DNA of 64,000 nucleotides from Sphingobacterium spiritivorum (GCF_016724845.1 NZ_CP068082.1:310001-374000), one strand, 5' to 3'. Counted from the stretch's first letter, positions 1 to 8,989 are shown. The notes: a model not told the origin generated them from the letters alone. Made by a program: numbers and translations.

Positions 1-303
1 TCTCACTATATTCTGCCCAAGTACAGTATCTGCTGTTATACGTTTAATAGTCAGGTTTATTTTGGGCAGATTATCCAATGACCGCAGTAACTCTTCATCC
101 CCTGATATCTGAGCAAATACATCATCATCGATCACAAAATCTCCGACCCAATTACCATACAATTCTTTATATATTTCTTCTGCCATCTTCACACTGTCTT
201 TACTTAATGAGGAAACGGCAGCATTATTCTGGTCCTTTTTCTTATCCTTACAGGATGCCATGACAAGCAATCCCATACAAGCGATCAACATTACTCTTTT
301 CAT
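1..303 (-). CDS. Lipoprotein, partial (C-terminus outside window)
   Basis: The frame is open from an ATG at 303 to the left edge, so only the first 101 residues are visible. The N-terminus has a Lys/Arg start, a hydrophobic stretch and a lipobox (LVMASC) followed by a Lys-rich segment, so signal peptidase II processing and anchoring in the envelope are expected. The mature part is acidic (EEIYKELYGNWVGDF) and may be a lipocalin-like or 'GNW' small-molecule binding fold, but I do not recognise a family. It lies 54 bases downstream of a DUF2306 gene on the same strand and could be cotranscribed with it. Function unknown. Confidence 0.8.
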   Translation of the reverse strand, partial: MKRVMLIACMGLLVMASCKDKKKDQNNAAVSSLSKDSVKMAEEIYKELYGNWVGDFVIDDDVFAQISGDEELLRSLDNLPKINLTIKRITADTVLGQNIVR

Positions 304-357
304 AATTATATTAGATTGAATTCATTTGTATTCAGGTAACCTATGCTACCTGATCTT

Positions 358-999
358 TCATAATTTGTTAAATTTTCTATATATAAACCATTCAATAATC
401 AATAAGTTTGGCACCCATCCCAGCCATGCGATAATCTGATAGACATCCATGGGATTAGGTTGAAAAAAATATACGATCACTACTTTCCAATACCGTAGTG
501 TCAATGCCGAACAGGTGAGCGCAAAGCTCCTATACATAAATTTCTGATGGCTGCGAACGTTTCCCTTTCGGATTGTCAGCACGGCCATTAAAGTAAAGTA
601 AAACCATAACAGTCCTAACAAAACAAATGCCACCTGTGCGGCAAGACCTCCGTTTGCATGCAAACCGATTAATAATCCGGAAGGAGCAGCGAGAAACAAA
701 ATTACACCAACATACAGATAGCCTACCCTCCTGTGAATCCGGGGATAACGTAATAAAAGACGGGAATTAAACTGTGTAAAACCTGCAGGAAGGGCTAAGA
801 TGGCAGTGCATACATGCGTATAAAAGATGTATTTATACCAGGAAACATGTTGAATTTCGGTTTGTTTGATTTGCAAAAAAGCAGCGTCAAGCTCAAAAAA
901 ACGGTATCTCCAGGTGATTTCCGCCATCAGATAGCAGCTATAACCGAATATCAGCAGCCAAAACAACTGGATCGTGAGATTTTTAAAGGATGTTTCCAC
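358..999 (-). CDS. DUF2306 family integral membrane protein
   Basis: A 213-residue protein with about six hydrophobic segments spread over its whole length. The central part matches the DUF2306 pattern as I know it: a helix with FYTHVCTAILALPAGFTQF, then RIHRRVGYLYV, a glycine-rich membrane segment, and KGNVRSHQKFMYRS. The conserved histidines next to arginines (IHRR, RSHQ) suggest a heme- or redox-related membrane role, but no function is established for the family. The gene starts 52 bases after the MacB-like permease on the same strand. Family call good, function unknown. Confidence 0.8.
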   Translation of the reverse strand: METSFKNLTIQLFWLLIFGYSCYLMAEITWRYRFFELDAAFLQIKQTEIQHVSWYKYIFYTHVCTAILALPAGFTQFNSRLLLRYPRIHRRVGYLYVGVILFLAAPSGLLIGLHANGGLAAQVAFVLLGLLWFYFTLMAVLTIRKGNVRSHQKFMYRSFALTCSALTLRYWKVVIVYFFQPNPMDVYQIIAWLGWVPNLLIIEWFIYRKFNKL

Positions 1000-1051
1000 G
1001 TCCTAAAAATAAGATTTTATCCAGTCAAAAATGAATCAGGTCATTATTTTA

Positions 1052-2299
1052 TTATTTACTGCGGATGGCCTCAACAGGATCCATATTGGCTGCCATAAAT
1101 GCCGGGATCATTCCGGATATCAGTCCGATAAATGTGGAAAGAAAACAGGTGATAATAACCATTTTGAGACTGACCAGCACCGCAAAACCTGTTGCCACTT
1201 TAACCACAAATGCAATTCCGTAAACCATGATGAGCCCCACAGCTCCACCTATAAGACAAAGCAAAATAGATTCAAAAAGAAACTGGGTAAGGATAAAATA
1301 TTTTTTTGCTCCGAGCGCCTTTTGAATCCCAATCAGGTTGGTGCGTTCTTTGACACTGACAAACATGATATTGGCAATACCAAAACCTCCTACAAGGATT
1401 GAAAATATTCCGATACAGAATCCGGCCAGATTGATTACTGTAAACATCTGATCGAGTTGAGCTGTAATCAGCGTGGTTTTATTAAGAGAAAAATCGTCTT
1501 CCCGTTGAGGTGCAATACGACGAATAGAGCGCATCAATCCTTTCAACTCACTTTCGCCTTCCTCCAGCGTATAGGTCGGTTTGACGGTAATGACAATACT
1601 GGGATTATACTGCTCATAATTAGCCAGATTGCGTCCAAGACTGAAAGGTATAAATGCAATATCATCAGAGGAAGTATTGATCAGCATCCCGCTTCCTTCT
1701 TTCTTCAAAACTCCTACAACTGTTAACTTGCGTCCCAATAGCGAGATTTTCTGCCCCAGAGCATTTCCGGAAGGGAATAATCCTTCTGCAATAGTCGCTC
1801 CCAGCACCACTACCATCGAACCTACATTAGATTCTGTCTCTGTAAAATAACGTCCTTCAATAATTTCAGCACTTTGTGTCTGATAGTATTCGTGGGTAGC
1901 GGCGTTCACTGTAATATTAGTAGCGCTGTTACTTTTGAATTTAGCGACACTATTACCGATATTAAAAACATAGGCAATATGCTCTGCTGTAGTCATTCGG
2001 CTTTTGAGTGCCAGATAATCATTATATTTGGGTTCAGGACGATTGATATATTTCCACCAGGGAAAATCAGGACCTCCGTCCCATGGCCATTTATCTACAT
2101 ATAATGTGCTGCTTCCAATTTTCCGAACAGATTCTTCGAGATTGTTGCGAAGGGTATCTACAGCCGAAAAAACACCTATAATAGTCATAATACCTATAGT
2201 CACCCCCAAAAGGGATAAAAATGTCCGCGTCTTATTATCTCTAAGTGCGGAAATTGCAAAACCAAAACTTTCTTTAAGAAGTCTGAAAACGGTTATCAT
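1052..2299 (-). CDS. ABC transporter permease, MacB/FtsX type
   Basis: A 415-residue protein of the usual MacB-like permease length. Seen: an N-terminal cytoplasmic amphipathic stretch and first membrane helix (about residues 20-45, LGVTIGIMTIIGVFSAV), a periplasmic domain of about 220 residues (MacB_PCD type), then three C-terminal helices of the FtsX domain (about residues 285-410) ending VEAIRSK. Such permeases pair with an ATPase (MacB, LolD or YtrE-like) and do mechanotransmission, lipoprotein release or small-molecule or peptide export. No ATPase gene is adjacent in the window, so the partner must be encoded elsewhere. Substrate unknown. The ATG at 2299 gives the expected short cytoplasmic N-terminus. 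Confidence 0.88.
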   Translation of the reverse strand: MITVFRLLKESFGFAISALRDNKTRTFLSLLGVTIGIMTIIGVFSAVDTLRNNLEESVRKIGSSTLYVDKWPWDGGPDFPWWKYINRPEPKYNDYLALKSRMTTAEHIAYVFNIGNSVAKFKSNSATNITVNAATHEYYQTQSAEIIEGRYFTETESNVGSMVVVLGATIAEGLFPSGNALGQKISLLGRKLTVVGVLKKEGSGMLINTSSDDIAFIPFSLGRNLANYEQYNPSIVITVKPTYTLEEGESELKGLMRSIRRIAPQREDDFSLNKTTLITAQLDQMFTVINLAGFCIGIFSILVGGFGIANIMFVSVKERTNLIGIQKALGAKKYFILTQFLFESILLCLIGGAVGLIMVYGIAFVVKVATGFAVLVSLKMVIITCFLSTFIGLISGMIPAFMAANMDPVEAIRSK

Positions 2300-2395
2300 G
2301 TATGGCGTAAAAATCTATTCCGTAAATATAAACGAATAATTCCTGTAAAGGGGAATAATAATGTTGAAATATAATATTTTTAGTTCAGAAATGCT

Positions 2396-2403
2396 TAACT
2401 TTG
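2396..2403 (+). promoter_or_regulatory. Putative -7 box for queA
   Basis: TAACTTTG matches the Bacteroidota -7 consensus TAnnTTTG. It lies 78 bases before the queA ATG. The -33 region is a T-rich stretch without a clean TTTG, so the call rests on the -7 box alone. Confidence 0.45.
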
Positions 2404-2481
2404 TATGCTTTTTTAAATCCTTCTTTAAAGGGAGCAGATTTGAAAGCAAATCGTTATTTATTAAAATTTCAACAATAAAAA

Positions 2482-3531
2482 ATGAAATTATCTCAATTTA
2501 AGTTCAATCTTCCAGAATCTTTGTTAGCATCTGAGCCTTCGGAACAACGTGACGAAGCACGCCTGATGGTCCTTCACCGTGATAGCGGAAAAATAGAGCA
2601 CAAAATTTTTAAAGATGTTTTAGATTATTTTGATGACAAAGATGTCATGATCTTAAACAATACAAAAGTATTCCCTGCTCGTATGTATGGTAACAAAGAG
2701 AAAACAGGGGCTACAATAGAGGTATTCTTACTTCGCGAACTTAATAAGGAGTTGCGCTTATGGGATGTACTGGTAGATCCGGCTCGTAAGATCCGTGTGG
2801 GTAACAAGTTGTACTTTGGTGATGATGATTTGTTGGTGGCTGAGGTCGTAGACAACACCACATCCAGAGGTCGTACTATCCGATTCCTGTTTGACGGTAC
2901 TGATGAAGAATTCAGACGCAATATTGAGATCTTAGGAGAGACTCCTCTTCCGAAATATATCAAACGTAAAGCTACTCCAGAAGACAAATACAGATACCAG
3001 ACGATCTATGCAAAGAACGAAGGTGCTGTAGCTGCTCCGACTGCCGGTCTGCACTTTTCAAGAGAACTGATGAAACGTCTTGAACTGAAAGGTGTTGATT
3101 TTGCGGAAGTAACTCTTCACGTAGGTCTTGGGACTTTCCGTACTGTGGAAGTGGAAGATCTGACGAAACACAAAATGGATTCCGAGCAGTTTATCATTAC
3201 AGAAGAAGCTGCGCGTATTGTAAATAAAGGTATTGATAACAAAAGACGCGTATGTGCCGTAGGTACTACTTCTATGCGTGCTATCGAGTCGTCCGTATCA
3301 GCTGACAGACACCTGAAAGCGGCTTCGGACTGGACAAGTAAATTTATCTATCCACCATACGATTTCAGCATTGCGAATTCTATGATCACAAACTTTCATA
3401 CTCCAGAATCAACATTACTGGTGATGATCGCTGCATTTGCAGGTTATGAAAATGTAATGAATGCTTATGAAGTAGCTGTAAAAGAAAAATACAGATTCTA
3501 CAGTTACGGAGATGCGATGCTGATTATCTAA
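2482..3531 (+). CDS. queA: tRNA preQ1(34) S-adenosylmethionine ribosyltransferase-isomerase QueA
   Basis: A 349-residue protein of normal QueA length. QueA transfers and isomerises the ribosyl moiety of S-adenosylmethionine onto preQ1 at the wobble base of tRNAs with GUN anticodons, giving epoxyqueuosine. Recognisable segments: N-terminal [48 protein letters not shown] in the middle, the [15 protein letters not shown] block, [13 protein letters not shown] and the C-terminal [16 protein letters not shown] with [12 protein letters not shown]. All conserved blocks are present and uninterrupted. The gene is monocistronic: a strong terminator follows at 3558-3597, and ispD starts beyond it. Confidence 0.97.
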   Translation: MKLSQFKFNLPESLLASEPSEQRDEARLMVLHRDSGKIEHKIFKDVLDYFDDKDVMILNNTKVFPARMYGNKEKTGATIEVFLLRELNKELRLWDVLVDPARKIRVGNKLYFGDDDLLVAEVVDNTTSRGRTIRFLFDGTDEEFRRNIEILGETPLPKYIKRKATPEDKYRYQTIYAKNEGAVAAPTAGLHFSRELMKRLELKGVDFAEVTLHVGLGTFRTVEVEDLTKHKMDSEQFIITEEAARIVNKGIDNKRRVCAVGTTSMRAIESSVSADRHLKAASDWTSKFIYPPYDFSIANSMITNFHTPESTLLVMIAAFAGYENVMNAYEVAVKEKYRFYSYGDAMLII

Positions 3532-3557
3532 TCGCATAAAATAATCTTATTCTGAAG

Positions 3558-3597
3558 CGCGAACAATATCAAACTGTTGTTCGCGTTTTTTATTTTT
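3558..3597 (+). terminator. Rho-independent terminator after queA
   Basis: A perfect 9-bp stem (CGCGAACAA at 3558-3566 with TTGTTCGCG at 3577-3585) closes a 10-base loop and is followed directly by a T-rich tract. It sits 26 bases after the queA stop. Confidence 0.9.
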
Positions 3598-3598
3598 G
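3591..3598 (+). promoter_or_regulatory. Putative -7 box for ispD, inside the queA terminator tail
   Basis: TATTTTTG fits TAnnTTTG and lies 20 bases before the ispD ATG at 3619. It overlaps the T tract of the queA terminator. No clear -33 TTTG is present at the right distance, so this is tentative. Confidence 0.4.
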
Positions 3599-3618
3599 TA
3601 GGAATAAAGTGTAGAAAC

Positions 3619-4326
3619 ATGGCTCAGCAATATGTTATAATAGTGGCAGGAGGTACAGGTAGCAGAATGAATCAGCTTCTGCCAAAGCAATACCTGATTC
3701 TGGAGGATAAACCGGTACTCATGCATACCATTCAGGCTTTTTACATGTGTAAGACCAAGCCGCATATTGTACTTGTACTTCATCCGGATATGGAGAGCCT
3801 ATGGAAAGATCTGTGCAGGGATTACCACTTTGATATCCCTCATCATATTGTCTACGGAGGAACCACACGTTTTCAGAGTGTTCGTAATGGTCTTACTTAT
3901 ATCTGTACCCGTACTGACCAACCTTCAGAACATCTTATTGCCGTACATGATGCGGCTCGACCGCTGATCCGTCCGGAAATTATCGATCACGCTTATGAAC
4001 TGGCAGCACTCAAACAGGCTGTAGTTGTCGCTGTAAAAAGCACCAATTCTATACGTTTGGAAAAAGAAAAAGATGGAAAACTGATCAATTCAGCCTATGA
4101 CCGTGATCAGGTCTGGATGGTTCAAACGCCTCAGACCTTTAATGCGGAGTTGCTTTTTAAAGCATATCAGCAAAAAGAAAGCGCTTTATTTACAGATGAT
4201 GCTTCTGTAGTAGAACAATCAGGCCATCCGGTTACCTTACTGGAAGGGCATCATTCAAATTTGAAGATTACCTATCCTGAGGACATCCAGATCGCCCAAT
4301 TGTATCTTAATAATCTAAAGGGTTAA
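3619..4326 (+). CDS. ispD: 2-C-methyl-D-erythritol 4-phosphate cytidylyltransferase IspD
   Basis: Third step of the MEP isoprenoid pathway: CTP plus MEP gives CDP-ME and pyrophosphate. The protein is 235 residues from the ATG at 3619. An upstream in-frame ATG at 3577 lies in the terminator stem-loop of queA and is rejected. Diagnostic blocks: the nucleotide-binding loop AGGTGSRM followed by LPKQY near the N-terminus, HDAARPLI in the middle, and VWMVQTPQTF. Length and order of motifs are normal for a monofunctional IspD. The stop codon overlaps by two bases the stop codon of the convergent small membrane protein gene. Confidence 0.95.
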   Translation: MAQQYVIIVAGGTGSRMNQLLPKQYLILEDKPVLMHTIQAFYMCKTKPHIVLVLHPDMESLWKDLCRDYHFDIPHHIVYGGTTRFQSVRNGLTYICTRTDQPSEHLIAVHDAARPLIRPEIIDHAYELAALKQAVVVAVKSTNSIRLEKEKDGKLINSAYDRDQVWMVQTPQTFNAELLFKAYQQKESALFTDDASVVEQSGHPVTLLEGHHSNLKITYPEDIQIAQLYLNNLKG

Positions 4327-4475
4327 GCATTTCCTCTAATTATCCTCAATAAAATAACAATGATAGCTATCACCAGCAATGCGTGAATAATACCACCTGT
4401 ATAATATCCTCCTATAAAGCTAATCGCCCAGATAATAACTAAAATGACCGCGATTAAATACAAAATGTTACCCAT
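4323..4475 (-). CDS. Lmo0937-type small membrane protein (50 aa)
   Basis: A short gene found by reading the minus strand from an ATG at 4475. The 50-residue product begins MGNILYLIAVILVIIWAISF, has a glycine-rich turn (IGGYYTGGIIH) and a second hydrophobic helix (ALLVIAIIVILL), ending RIIRGNA: two membrane helices joined by a Gly-rich hairpin. This is the pattern of the very small lmo0937 family of stress-associated membrane proteins; its molecular role is not known. An AGGAG sits six bases before the ATG, which supports the start. The gene is tail-to-tail with ispD. Confidence 0.8.
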   Translation of the reverse strand: MGNILYLIAVILVIIWAISFIGGYYTGGIIHALLVIAIIVILLRIIRGNA

Positions 4476-4481
4476 AATATT

Positions 4482-4486
4482 CTCCT
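4482..4486 (-). promoter_or_regulatory. Strong Shine-Dalgarno for the 50-aa membrane protein
   Basis: AGGAG (AAAGGAG with its flank) lies six bases upstream of the ATG at 4475. Good Shine-Dalgarno sequences are uncommon in Bacteroidota, so this both fixes the start and suggests high translation. Confidence 0.7.
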
Positions 4487-4573
4487 TTAATTTAAAATTT
4501 ACATAAATAGACGTTTGTAATATTAAAACGCTACGATGTCAAAAAGGTTTGAATATGATGTTAAAAAATCCTG

Positions 4574-5338
4574 TTAAAGCTTAATTGAAAGTCCGTCGTA
4601 AGCTAACTCAATATGATCTGGAAGTTCTCTGGAAACCTCTTCATGAAGTCCCAGTCGATGACTGATATGGGTGAGATAGGTTTGTTTTGCATTCACTTTA
4701 TCCGCAAAACTGATAGCCTCTTCTAAAGTAAAATGAGAGATATGGGGCTCTTTCTGCAGGGCGTTGATGACTAAATACTCAACGCCTTTTAATTTTTCAA
4801 CAGATTCATCTGATACGGTTTTTGCATCCGTAATGTAAGCAAAATTAGCTATGCGATAGCCCAGCACAGGCATCTTGAAATGCATGACTTCTATGGGAAT
4901 AATCTCTTTACCGTAGAGATGAAAGGATTGGCTTCCATCTATCTCACGAAGTTCTAATTGAGGGACTCCGGGATATTTGATATCGGAGAAAGCATAATAG
5001 AATTCACGCTTGAGGGCTTCATGTAGCGCCTGTGTTCCGTAAATAGGAATAGACTGTTTCTGCTGATAATTAAACGCTCTCACATCGTCCAGTCCTGCAA
5101 TATGATCTTTATGAGAGTGGGTCATCAGAATAGCATCGAGATGATTTACTTCCTCCCTCAGCATCTGATATCTGAAATCAGGCCCGGTATCGATCACTAT
5201 ATTATTTCCCTCAAATTCGATCATAACGGAGGAGCGCAGCCGCTTATTACGAGGATCAGCAGACTGGCACACCTCACAATGGCACGCAATAACAGGGACA
5301 CCCTGCGAAGTTCCGGTTCCTAAAAAAGTAATTTTCAA
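4574..5338 (-). CDS. MBL-fold metallohydrolase, PhnP-like
   Basis: A 254-residue metallo-beta-lactamase-fold hydrolase. Seen: the N-terminal strand and loop MKITFLGTGTSQGVP, a Cys-rich motif (H20-C21 and C24, then ADPRNKRLRSS) typical of PhnP-like members, the metal motif T-H-S-H-K-D-H at residues 73-79, an aspartate after strand 5 (YITDAK) and the last histidine in LTHISH. All zinc or manganese ligands are present. PhnP hydrolyses cyclic phosphodiesters in phosphonate use, but this gene has no phn neighbours and is the last gene of a seven-gene operon with glycosyltransferases, so the substrate is open. Its start overlaps the stop of the preceding gene by four bases (ATGA), indicating translational coupling. 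Confidence 0.85.
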   Translation of the reverse strand: MKITFLGTGTSQGVPVIACHCEVCQSADPRNKRLRSSVMIEFEGNNIVIDTGPDFRYQMLREEVNHLDAILMTHSHKDHIAGLDDVRAFNYQQKQSIPIYGTQALHEALKREFYYAFSDIKYPGVPQLELREIDGSQSFHLYGKEIIPIEVMHFKMPVLGYRIANFAYITDAKTVSDESVEKLKGVEYLVINALQKEPHISHFTLEEAISFADKVNAKQTYLTHISHRLGLHEEVSRELPDHIELAYDGLSIKL

Positions 5339-5661
5339 ATCGATAATTTTGTTTGCCTGATTGTCTGATAAAGCGTCCGTTGTTTCTCATCTAATACAGC
5401 CTCATCTGCCGGAATTTCATGAAGAATCTGAATAAGAGACTGAATTTTGACCTCCAGATTTGAAAATTTGTTGACTACAATAACTTTCGAATGCTGAAGC
5501 ACACAGGCTCCTGTACGAAAATTACCTTTTTCATAACGCAGTTTAAATCCAAACTCTTTAAACAATGCTTCTATCTTATCTAAACTATTTTGTGTAAAAG
5601 GCAGCAAAATATACTGTTTTAAATGTACAAACCAAGTTAATAACCTTAAAGAAGAATTCAA
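5335..5661 (-). CDS. Conserved small hypothetical protein
   Basis: A 108-residue soluble protein with alternating beta and helical segments (FGFKLRYEKGNF, then SKVIVVNKFSNLEVKIQSLIQIL). It contains no membrane segment or recognisable catalytic motif. I recall similar 90-100 residue hypotheticals at the same place in related genomes but know no function. The first ATG is used here; the first dozen residues may not belong to the protein, since the conserved-looking part begins near residue 15. The gene lies between the GT2 gene (17-base gap) and the MBL hydrolase (4-base overlap) and is certainly in their operon. Confidence 0.65.
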   Translation of the reverse strand: MNSSLRLLTWFVHLKQYILLPFTQNSLDKIEALFKEFGFKLRYEKGNFRTGACVLQHSKVIVVNKFSNLEVKIQSLIQILHEIPADEAVLDEKQRTLYQTIRQTKLSI

Positions 5662-5678
5662 AACGGAATCCCAACTTT

Positions 5679-6677
5679 CTATTTACTGACGAGTATGACT
5701 TCGCGAAGATAGCTTTCAATAAATCCGCTGCCATAAGCAATCAATTGGGTAAAAGCGGCGATCACACTTAAAAACGCAACCTGCAGACTTCTGGTGGTAT
5801 ACAGCGCATGAAAAAAGAGCAGCAATGTATACAATCCCAATCCCCAATTGCCGATGGATGTGAGAAATAGAATAAGTCCTGATTTTCCTGCAACTACTAC
5901 ATTCAGCAGATTGAGCAACACTAAAATCACCAGTCCGACCACAAATAATGCCGGCAAAGCATGTACAGGCTTTAATTCTTTTGGGAATAATTTATAGATA
6001 TCTATCCTCCCTTTTCCAAACAAATTTGTCTGCTTGAAAAATTGAGAAAAGCTGGTTCTTCTTTTATGATAGACATATGCTTCAGGAATCAGCCCTACCC
6101 TGAATCCTTGTTCAATCATACGGATACTGAATTCTATATCCTCTGATCTTCTGGCCAGTTTAAACCCACCTGTACGCACCCATACTTCACGTGAGATGCC
6201 CATATTAAAACTTCTCGGATTGAACTGACCGATGTGTTTTTTATTTCCGCGTATACCTCCGGTTGTAAAAGGACTGGTCATGGAATAACTAATGGCTTTC
6301 TGAACCGGTGTAAAGGATTCATGTGCAGCGTCCGGTCCGCCAAAAGCATCAAAATGATCCCTTTGTAAACCAATGATCACTTCATGGAGATAATCTGAAG
6401 GGACAATAACATCGGAATCAAAAATGATAAAATAATCTCCCTTTGCTCTTTCAAAGCCATAATTACGGGCAAACCCTTGCCCCTCATTAGGTTTGAAGTA
6501 ATAATGTACATCCAGCTTATCCTCATAACGCTCTACAATAGCTTTGGCATCCTTCTGCGAACCGTCTTCAACAATAATGACTTCAAAATGCTTGTAACGT
6601 TGCCTTAGCAGTGAATCGAGCAATTCGTCAATCTCCTGCGGACGATTGTATAAGGGAATGATAATAGAAAAAAACAT
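5679..6677 (-). CDS. Family 2 glycosyltransferase with C-terminal membrane helices
   Basis: A 332-residue GT2 enzyme. The N-terminal GT-A domain shows IIPLYNRPQEIDELLDSLLR, the nucleotide-binding EDG at residues 37-39, and the metal-binding D-S-D at 87-89. The acceptor side includes NMGISREVWVRTGGF and SEDIEFSIRM, the usual E/D-D segment before the catalytic base. After about residue 230 come two or three hydrophobic helices, so the enzyme is membrane-bound and probably acts on a lipid-linked or extracytoplasmic glycan precursor. The donor cannot be read from sequence. The next GT2 gene lies four bases upstream, suggesting that the two work in one pathway. Confidence 0.88.
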   Translation of the reverse strand: MFFSIIIPLYNRPQEIDELLDSLLRQRYKHFEVIIVEDGSQKDAKAIVERYEDKLDVHYYFKPNEGQGFARNYGFERAKGDYFIIFDSDVIVPSDYLHEVIIGLQRDHFDAFGGPDAAHESFTPVQKAISYSMTSPFTTGGIRGNKKHIGQFNPRSFNMGISREVWVRTGGFKLARRSEDIEFSIRMIEQGFRVGLIPEAYVYHKRRTSFSQFFKQTNLFGKGRIDIYKLFPKELKPVHALPALFVVGLVILVLLNLLNVVVAGKSGLILFLTSIGNWGLGLYTLLLFFHALYTTRSLQVAFLSVIAAFTQLIAYGSGFIESYLREVILVSK

Positions 6678-6681
6678 GAGA

Positions 6682-7632
6682 TTAGATTACCCGGTCTATC
6701 TGATATTTATTTCGCTCGCTGCCGTTACGGGAGACCAGCTCGGCTATAAATCCAGTCAGGAATAACTGTGTGCCGATCAGGATAGCCACCAGCGATAAAA
6801 AGAACAAAGGCTGATCGGTAACATTCCGGTAAGGGGAATTATTGGCGATACTCATCAGTTTGTCCGCAATAAGGTAAAAAGTAATAAATATACCGATCAG
6901 AAAGCTGATCACTCCTATTGAACCAAAGAAGTGCATAGGTCTTTTACCGAATTTACCTACAAAATAGATGGATAACAGATCAAGGAAGCCTTTCACAAAC
7001 CTTCCGGGGCCGAATTTTGTAGTACCGTATTTACGGGGATAATGTTGTACAACCTGCTCCTGTATCGCTGAAAATCCGGCCCATTTTGCTAACACCGGAA
7101 TATATCGATGCATTTCACCGTACACTTCGATACTCTTAACAACATCTTTTTTATACGCCTTCAATCCGCAATTGAAATCATGTAAATTGTCAATACCTGA
7201 CATTTTACGGGTTACGGCATTGAATAGTTTGGTAGGAACGGTCTTCGTAAGCGGATCATATCGTTTTTGTTTCCACCCGGATACAAGATCTGCATCCTGA
7301 CGCATAATACGGTCATAAAGTTCCGGAATTTCGTCCGGACTATCCTGCAGATCAGCATCCATGGTGATGACTACATCACCCTGAGCAGCGGCAAAACCTA
7401 CATTTAATGCTGCAGATTTACCGTAGTTTCTCCGAAACTTCACCCCTATGATATTATCGCTTCCTTCTTTAAGTCGCTCTATCACTTTCCAGGAGCTGTC
7501 ATTGCTACCGTCATCAACCAGAATAATTTCATATGAAAAATTATTGGCCTGCATAACCCGATCGATCCAGGCGGTAAGCTCTGGTAACGATTCTTCTTCA
7601 TTAAATAGTGGAACGACTACCGAAATATCCAT
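6682..7632 (-). CDS. Dolichol/polyprenyl-phosphate-type glycosyltransferase (GtrB/DPM1-like)
   Basis: A 316-residue GT2 protein. Seen: VVVPLFNEEESLPELTAW, D-D-G at residues 40-42, GKSAALNVGF, and the D-A-D-L-Q-D motif at 92-97 that marks the polyprenyl-phosphate subgroup (GtrB, ArnC, DPM1). R-x-YG-T-KFG in the second half is also typical. Two C-terminal membrane helices follow from about residue 225. Known members move a sugar from a nucleotide to undecaprenyl phosphate, giving a flippable donor for later transfer outside the cytoplasm. This fits its pairing with the second GT2 gene downstream. Donor sugar unknown. Confidence 0.9.
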   Translation of the reverse strand: MDISVVVPLFNEEESLPELTAWIDRVMQANNFSYEIILVDDGSNDSSWKVIERLKEGSDNIIGVKFRRNYGKSAALNVGFAAAQGDVVITMDADLQDSPDEIPELYDRIMRQDADLVSGWKQKRYDPLTKTVPTKLFNAVTRKMSGIDNLHDFNCGLKAYKKDVVKSIEVYGEMHRYIPVLAKWAGFSAIQEQVVQHYPRKYGTTKFGPGRFVKGFLDLLSIYFVGKFGKRPMHFFGSIGVISFLIGIFITFYLIADKLMSIANNSPYRNVTDQPLFFLSLVAILIGTQLFLTGFIAELVSRNGSERNKYQIDRVI

Positions 7633-7666
7633 TTTCTATGCTAAATATCTTAACTTTTTTATCGTA

Positions 7667-8317
7667 TTAGTTGGGATTGTTCTGATCCGGCCATGCACCA
7701 TAATTTGCATTCGGATCCGTATTAGGATCTACGTTAGGATGTTGCTGAAAAAAAGGTTTTTCTTTCTTTAAAATCGCAGCCAGAATCAAGGCTAAGACAA
7801 AATAGAATATCATAGTAATACCTATTCCTCTGAAAAATTGCCAAAACGACATTTTTGAAATTTCAGCTTTCTGTTCATCCAGTTTTGCGATAGCTTCGTC
7901 TATCTGCGCGTCTCCGGCACCAGACTTCTCGAGCATTTCAATCGTCAGATTACTGGTATTATTAATTACTTCTTCCTGAATAGTAGGTTCGACAAATTTT
8001 GTAAATGCAAAGGAGCCCAAAGAGGAAAGAAGCGCAGCAACAGCAAACATAATAAAGATCTTTTTCAAGGCTTCAGAAAACGACCAGTATCCGCCGACAC
8101 TTTTTCTGATACTAATTGAAAATAATACTGCTACAGCAAGAAAAACCACTAAGTTGAGTACTCCAGAAACACCAAATAGCACCACCAAAGAAGTTGTACT
8201 TTTAGAAATATACATTGTTACAATACCCAGTACAAGTGCAATAACACCAAGATACAATCCATAGGTTATGCTCTGTTTTTTGCCGTCTGTTTCTTGAAGT
8301 GAAAGTTGGTCGGTCAT
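7667..8317 (-). CDS. DUF4199 domain membrane protein
   Basis: A 216-residue protein with four clear membrane segments: about residues 18-40, 48-68, 85-106 and 165-187. A soluble helical stretch between segments three and four (TIQEEVINNTSNLTIEMLEK) and a Pro/Asn-rich tail are also seen. This arrangement is the DUF4199 family, which is common in Bacteroidota and has no known function. Position directly upstream of the GtrB-like glycosyltransferase, and three bases after the acidic protein gene, indicates cotranscription. A role beside the glycosyltransferases is only suggested by position. Confidence 0.8.
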   Translation of the reverse strand: MTDQLSLQETDGKKQSITYGLYLGVIALVLGIVTMYISKSTTSLVVLFGVSGVLNLVVFLAVAVLFSISIRKSVGGYWSFSEALKKIFIMFAVAALLSSLGSFAFTKFVEPTIQEEVINNTSNLTIEMLEKSGAGDAQIDEAIAKLDEQKAEISKMSFWQFFRGIGITMIFYFVLALILAAILKKEKPFFQQHPNVDPNTDPNANYGAWPDQNNPN

Positions 8318-8320
8318 AAT

Positions 8321-8989
8321 TTATTTGTTATAGTTAATAATAATCTGATAAAGAGCCAAATCAAGTGATTTGTTTAAAGCAGCACTTTTGTATTCTTCCA
8401 GTTGTTTTTCAGAAGGATTTGACTCTGAAAAGAAACTCATCATAGGATAGAATACTTCATACAATTCGTCCTGATTATCCACTGTTTCGGCAATTTTTGC
8501 AATCTCTGCATAACTGCTGTCCACCAGAATCTGATTAGCAATCACCTTTTCATAAATACGGTGCTCATCCTGAAATTCATCTTCATCTACAAGAAGGAAT
8601 TCTTTTAAATAGTCCTCCAGTTCAGGCTCAATTTCATCATCAGCACACTCACGAAGATAAAGAAAAATATTAAGTAATTCAGTTCCTCTGTCGATGGTCT
8701 GATCTTCTATACTTTCCCATTCCGGCGAATCCAGATAATCTTCTTCCAGCTTCTGTACATCTTCGGAAAAGAAGTTCATCAGCAACAGATCAAAGCAGAC
8801 CTCTCTTAATTCATCAAAACGCATATGATCGTCAAAAGCAGCATCTAACAGATCTACTTTTTCCAGAAAAGGTTTTTGGGCATCAAAAGCCTGATGAAGC
8901 TGGTTCAGCAATTCCTGATGATCATGACCTTCGTTGGCAGCATAGGTCTCCAGACCTTGCGTCACTGCACGAGCTATTTTAACATTCAT
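8321..8989 (-). CDS. Acidic helical hypothetical protein
   Basis: A 222-residue cytoplasmic protein very rich in Glu and Asp (for example DDEIEPELEDYLKEF and DEDEFQDEHRIYEK) and predicted to be almost all helical. No signal peptide, membrane segment or motif is seen, and I do not recognise the family. It starts six bases after the degenerate dihydroorotase gene and ends three bases before the DUF4199 gene, so it belongs to this operon. Confidence 0.7.
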   Translation of the reverse strand: MNVKIARAVTQGLETYAANEGHDHQELLNQLHQAFDAQKPFLEKVDLLDAAFDDHMRFDELREVCFDLLLMNFFSEDVQKLEEDYLDSPEWESIEDQTIDRGTELLNIFLYLRECADDEIEPELEDYLKEFLLVDEDEFQDEHRIYEKVIANQILVDSSYAEIAKIAETVDNQDELYEVFYPMMSFFSESNPSEKQLEEYKSAALNKSLDLALYQIIINYNK

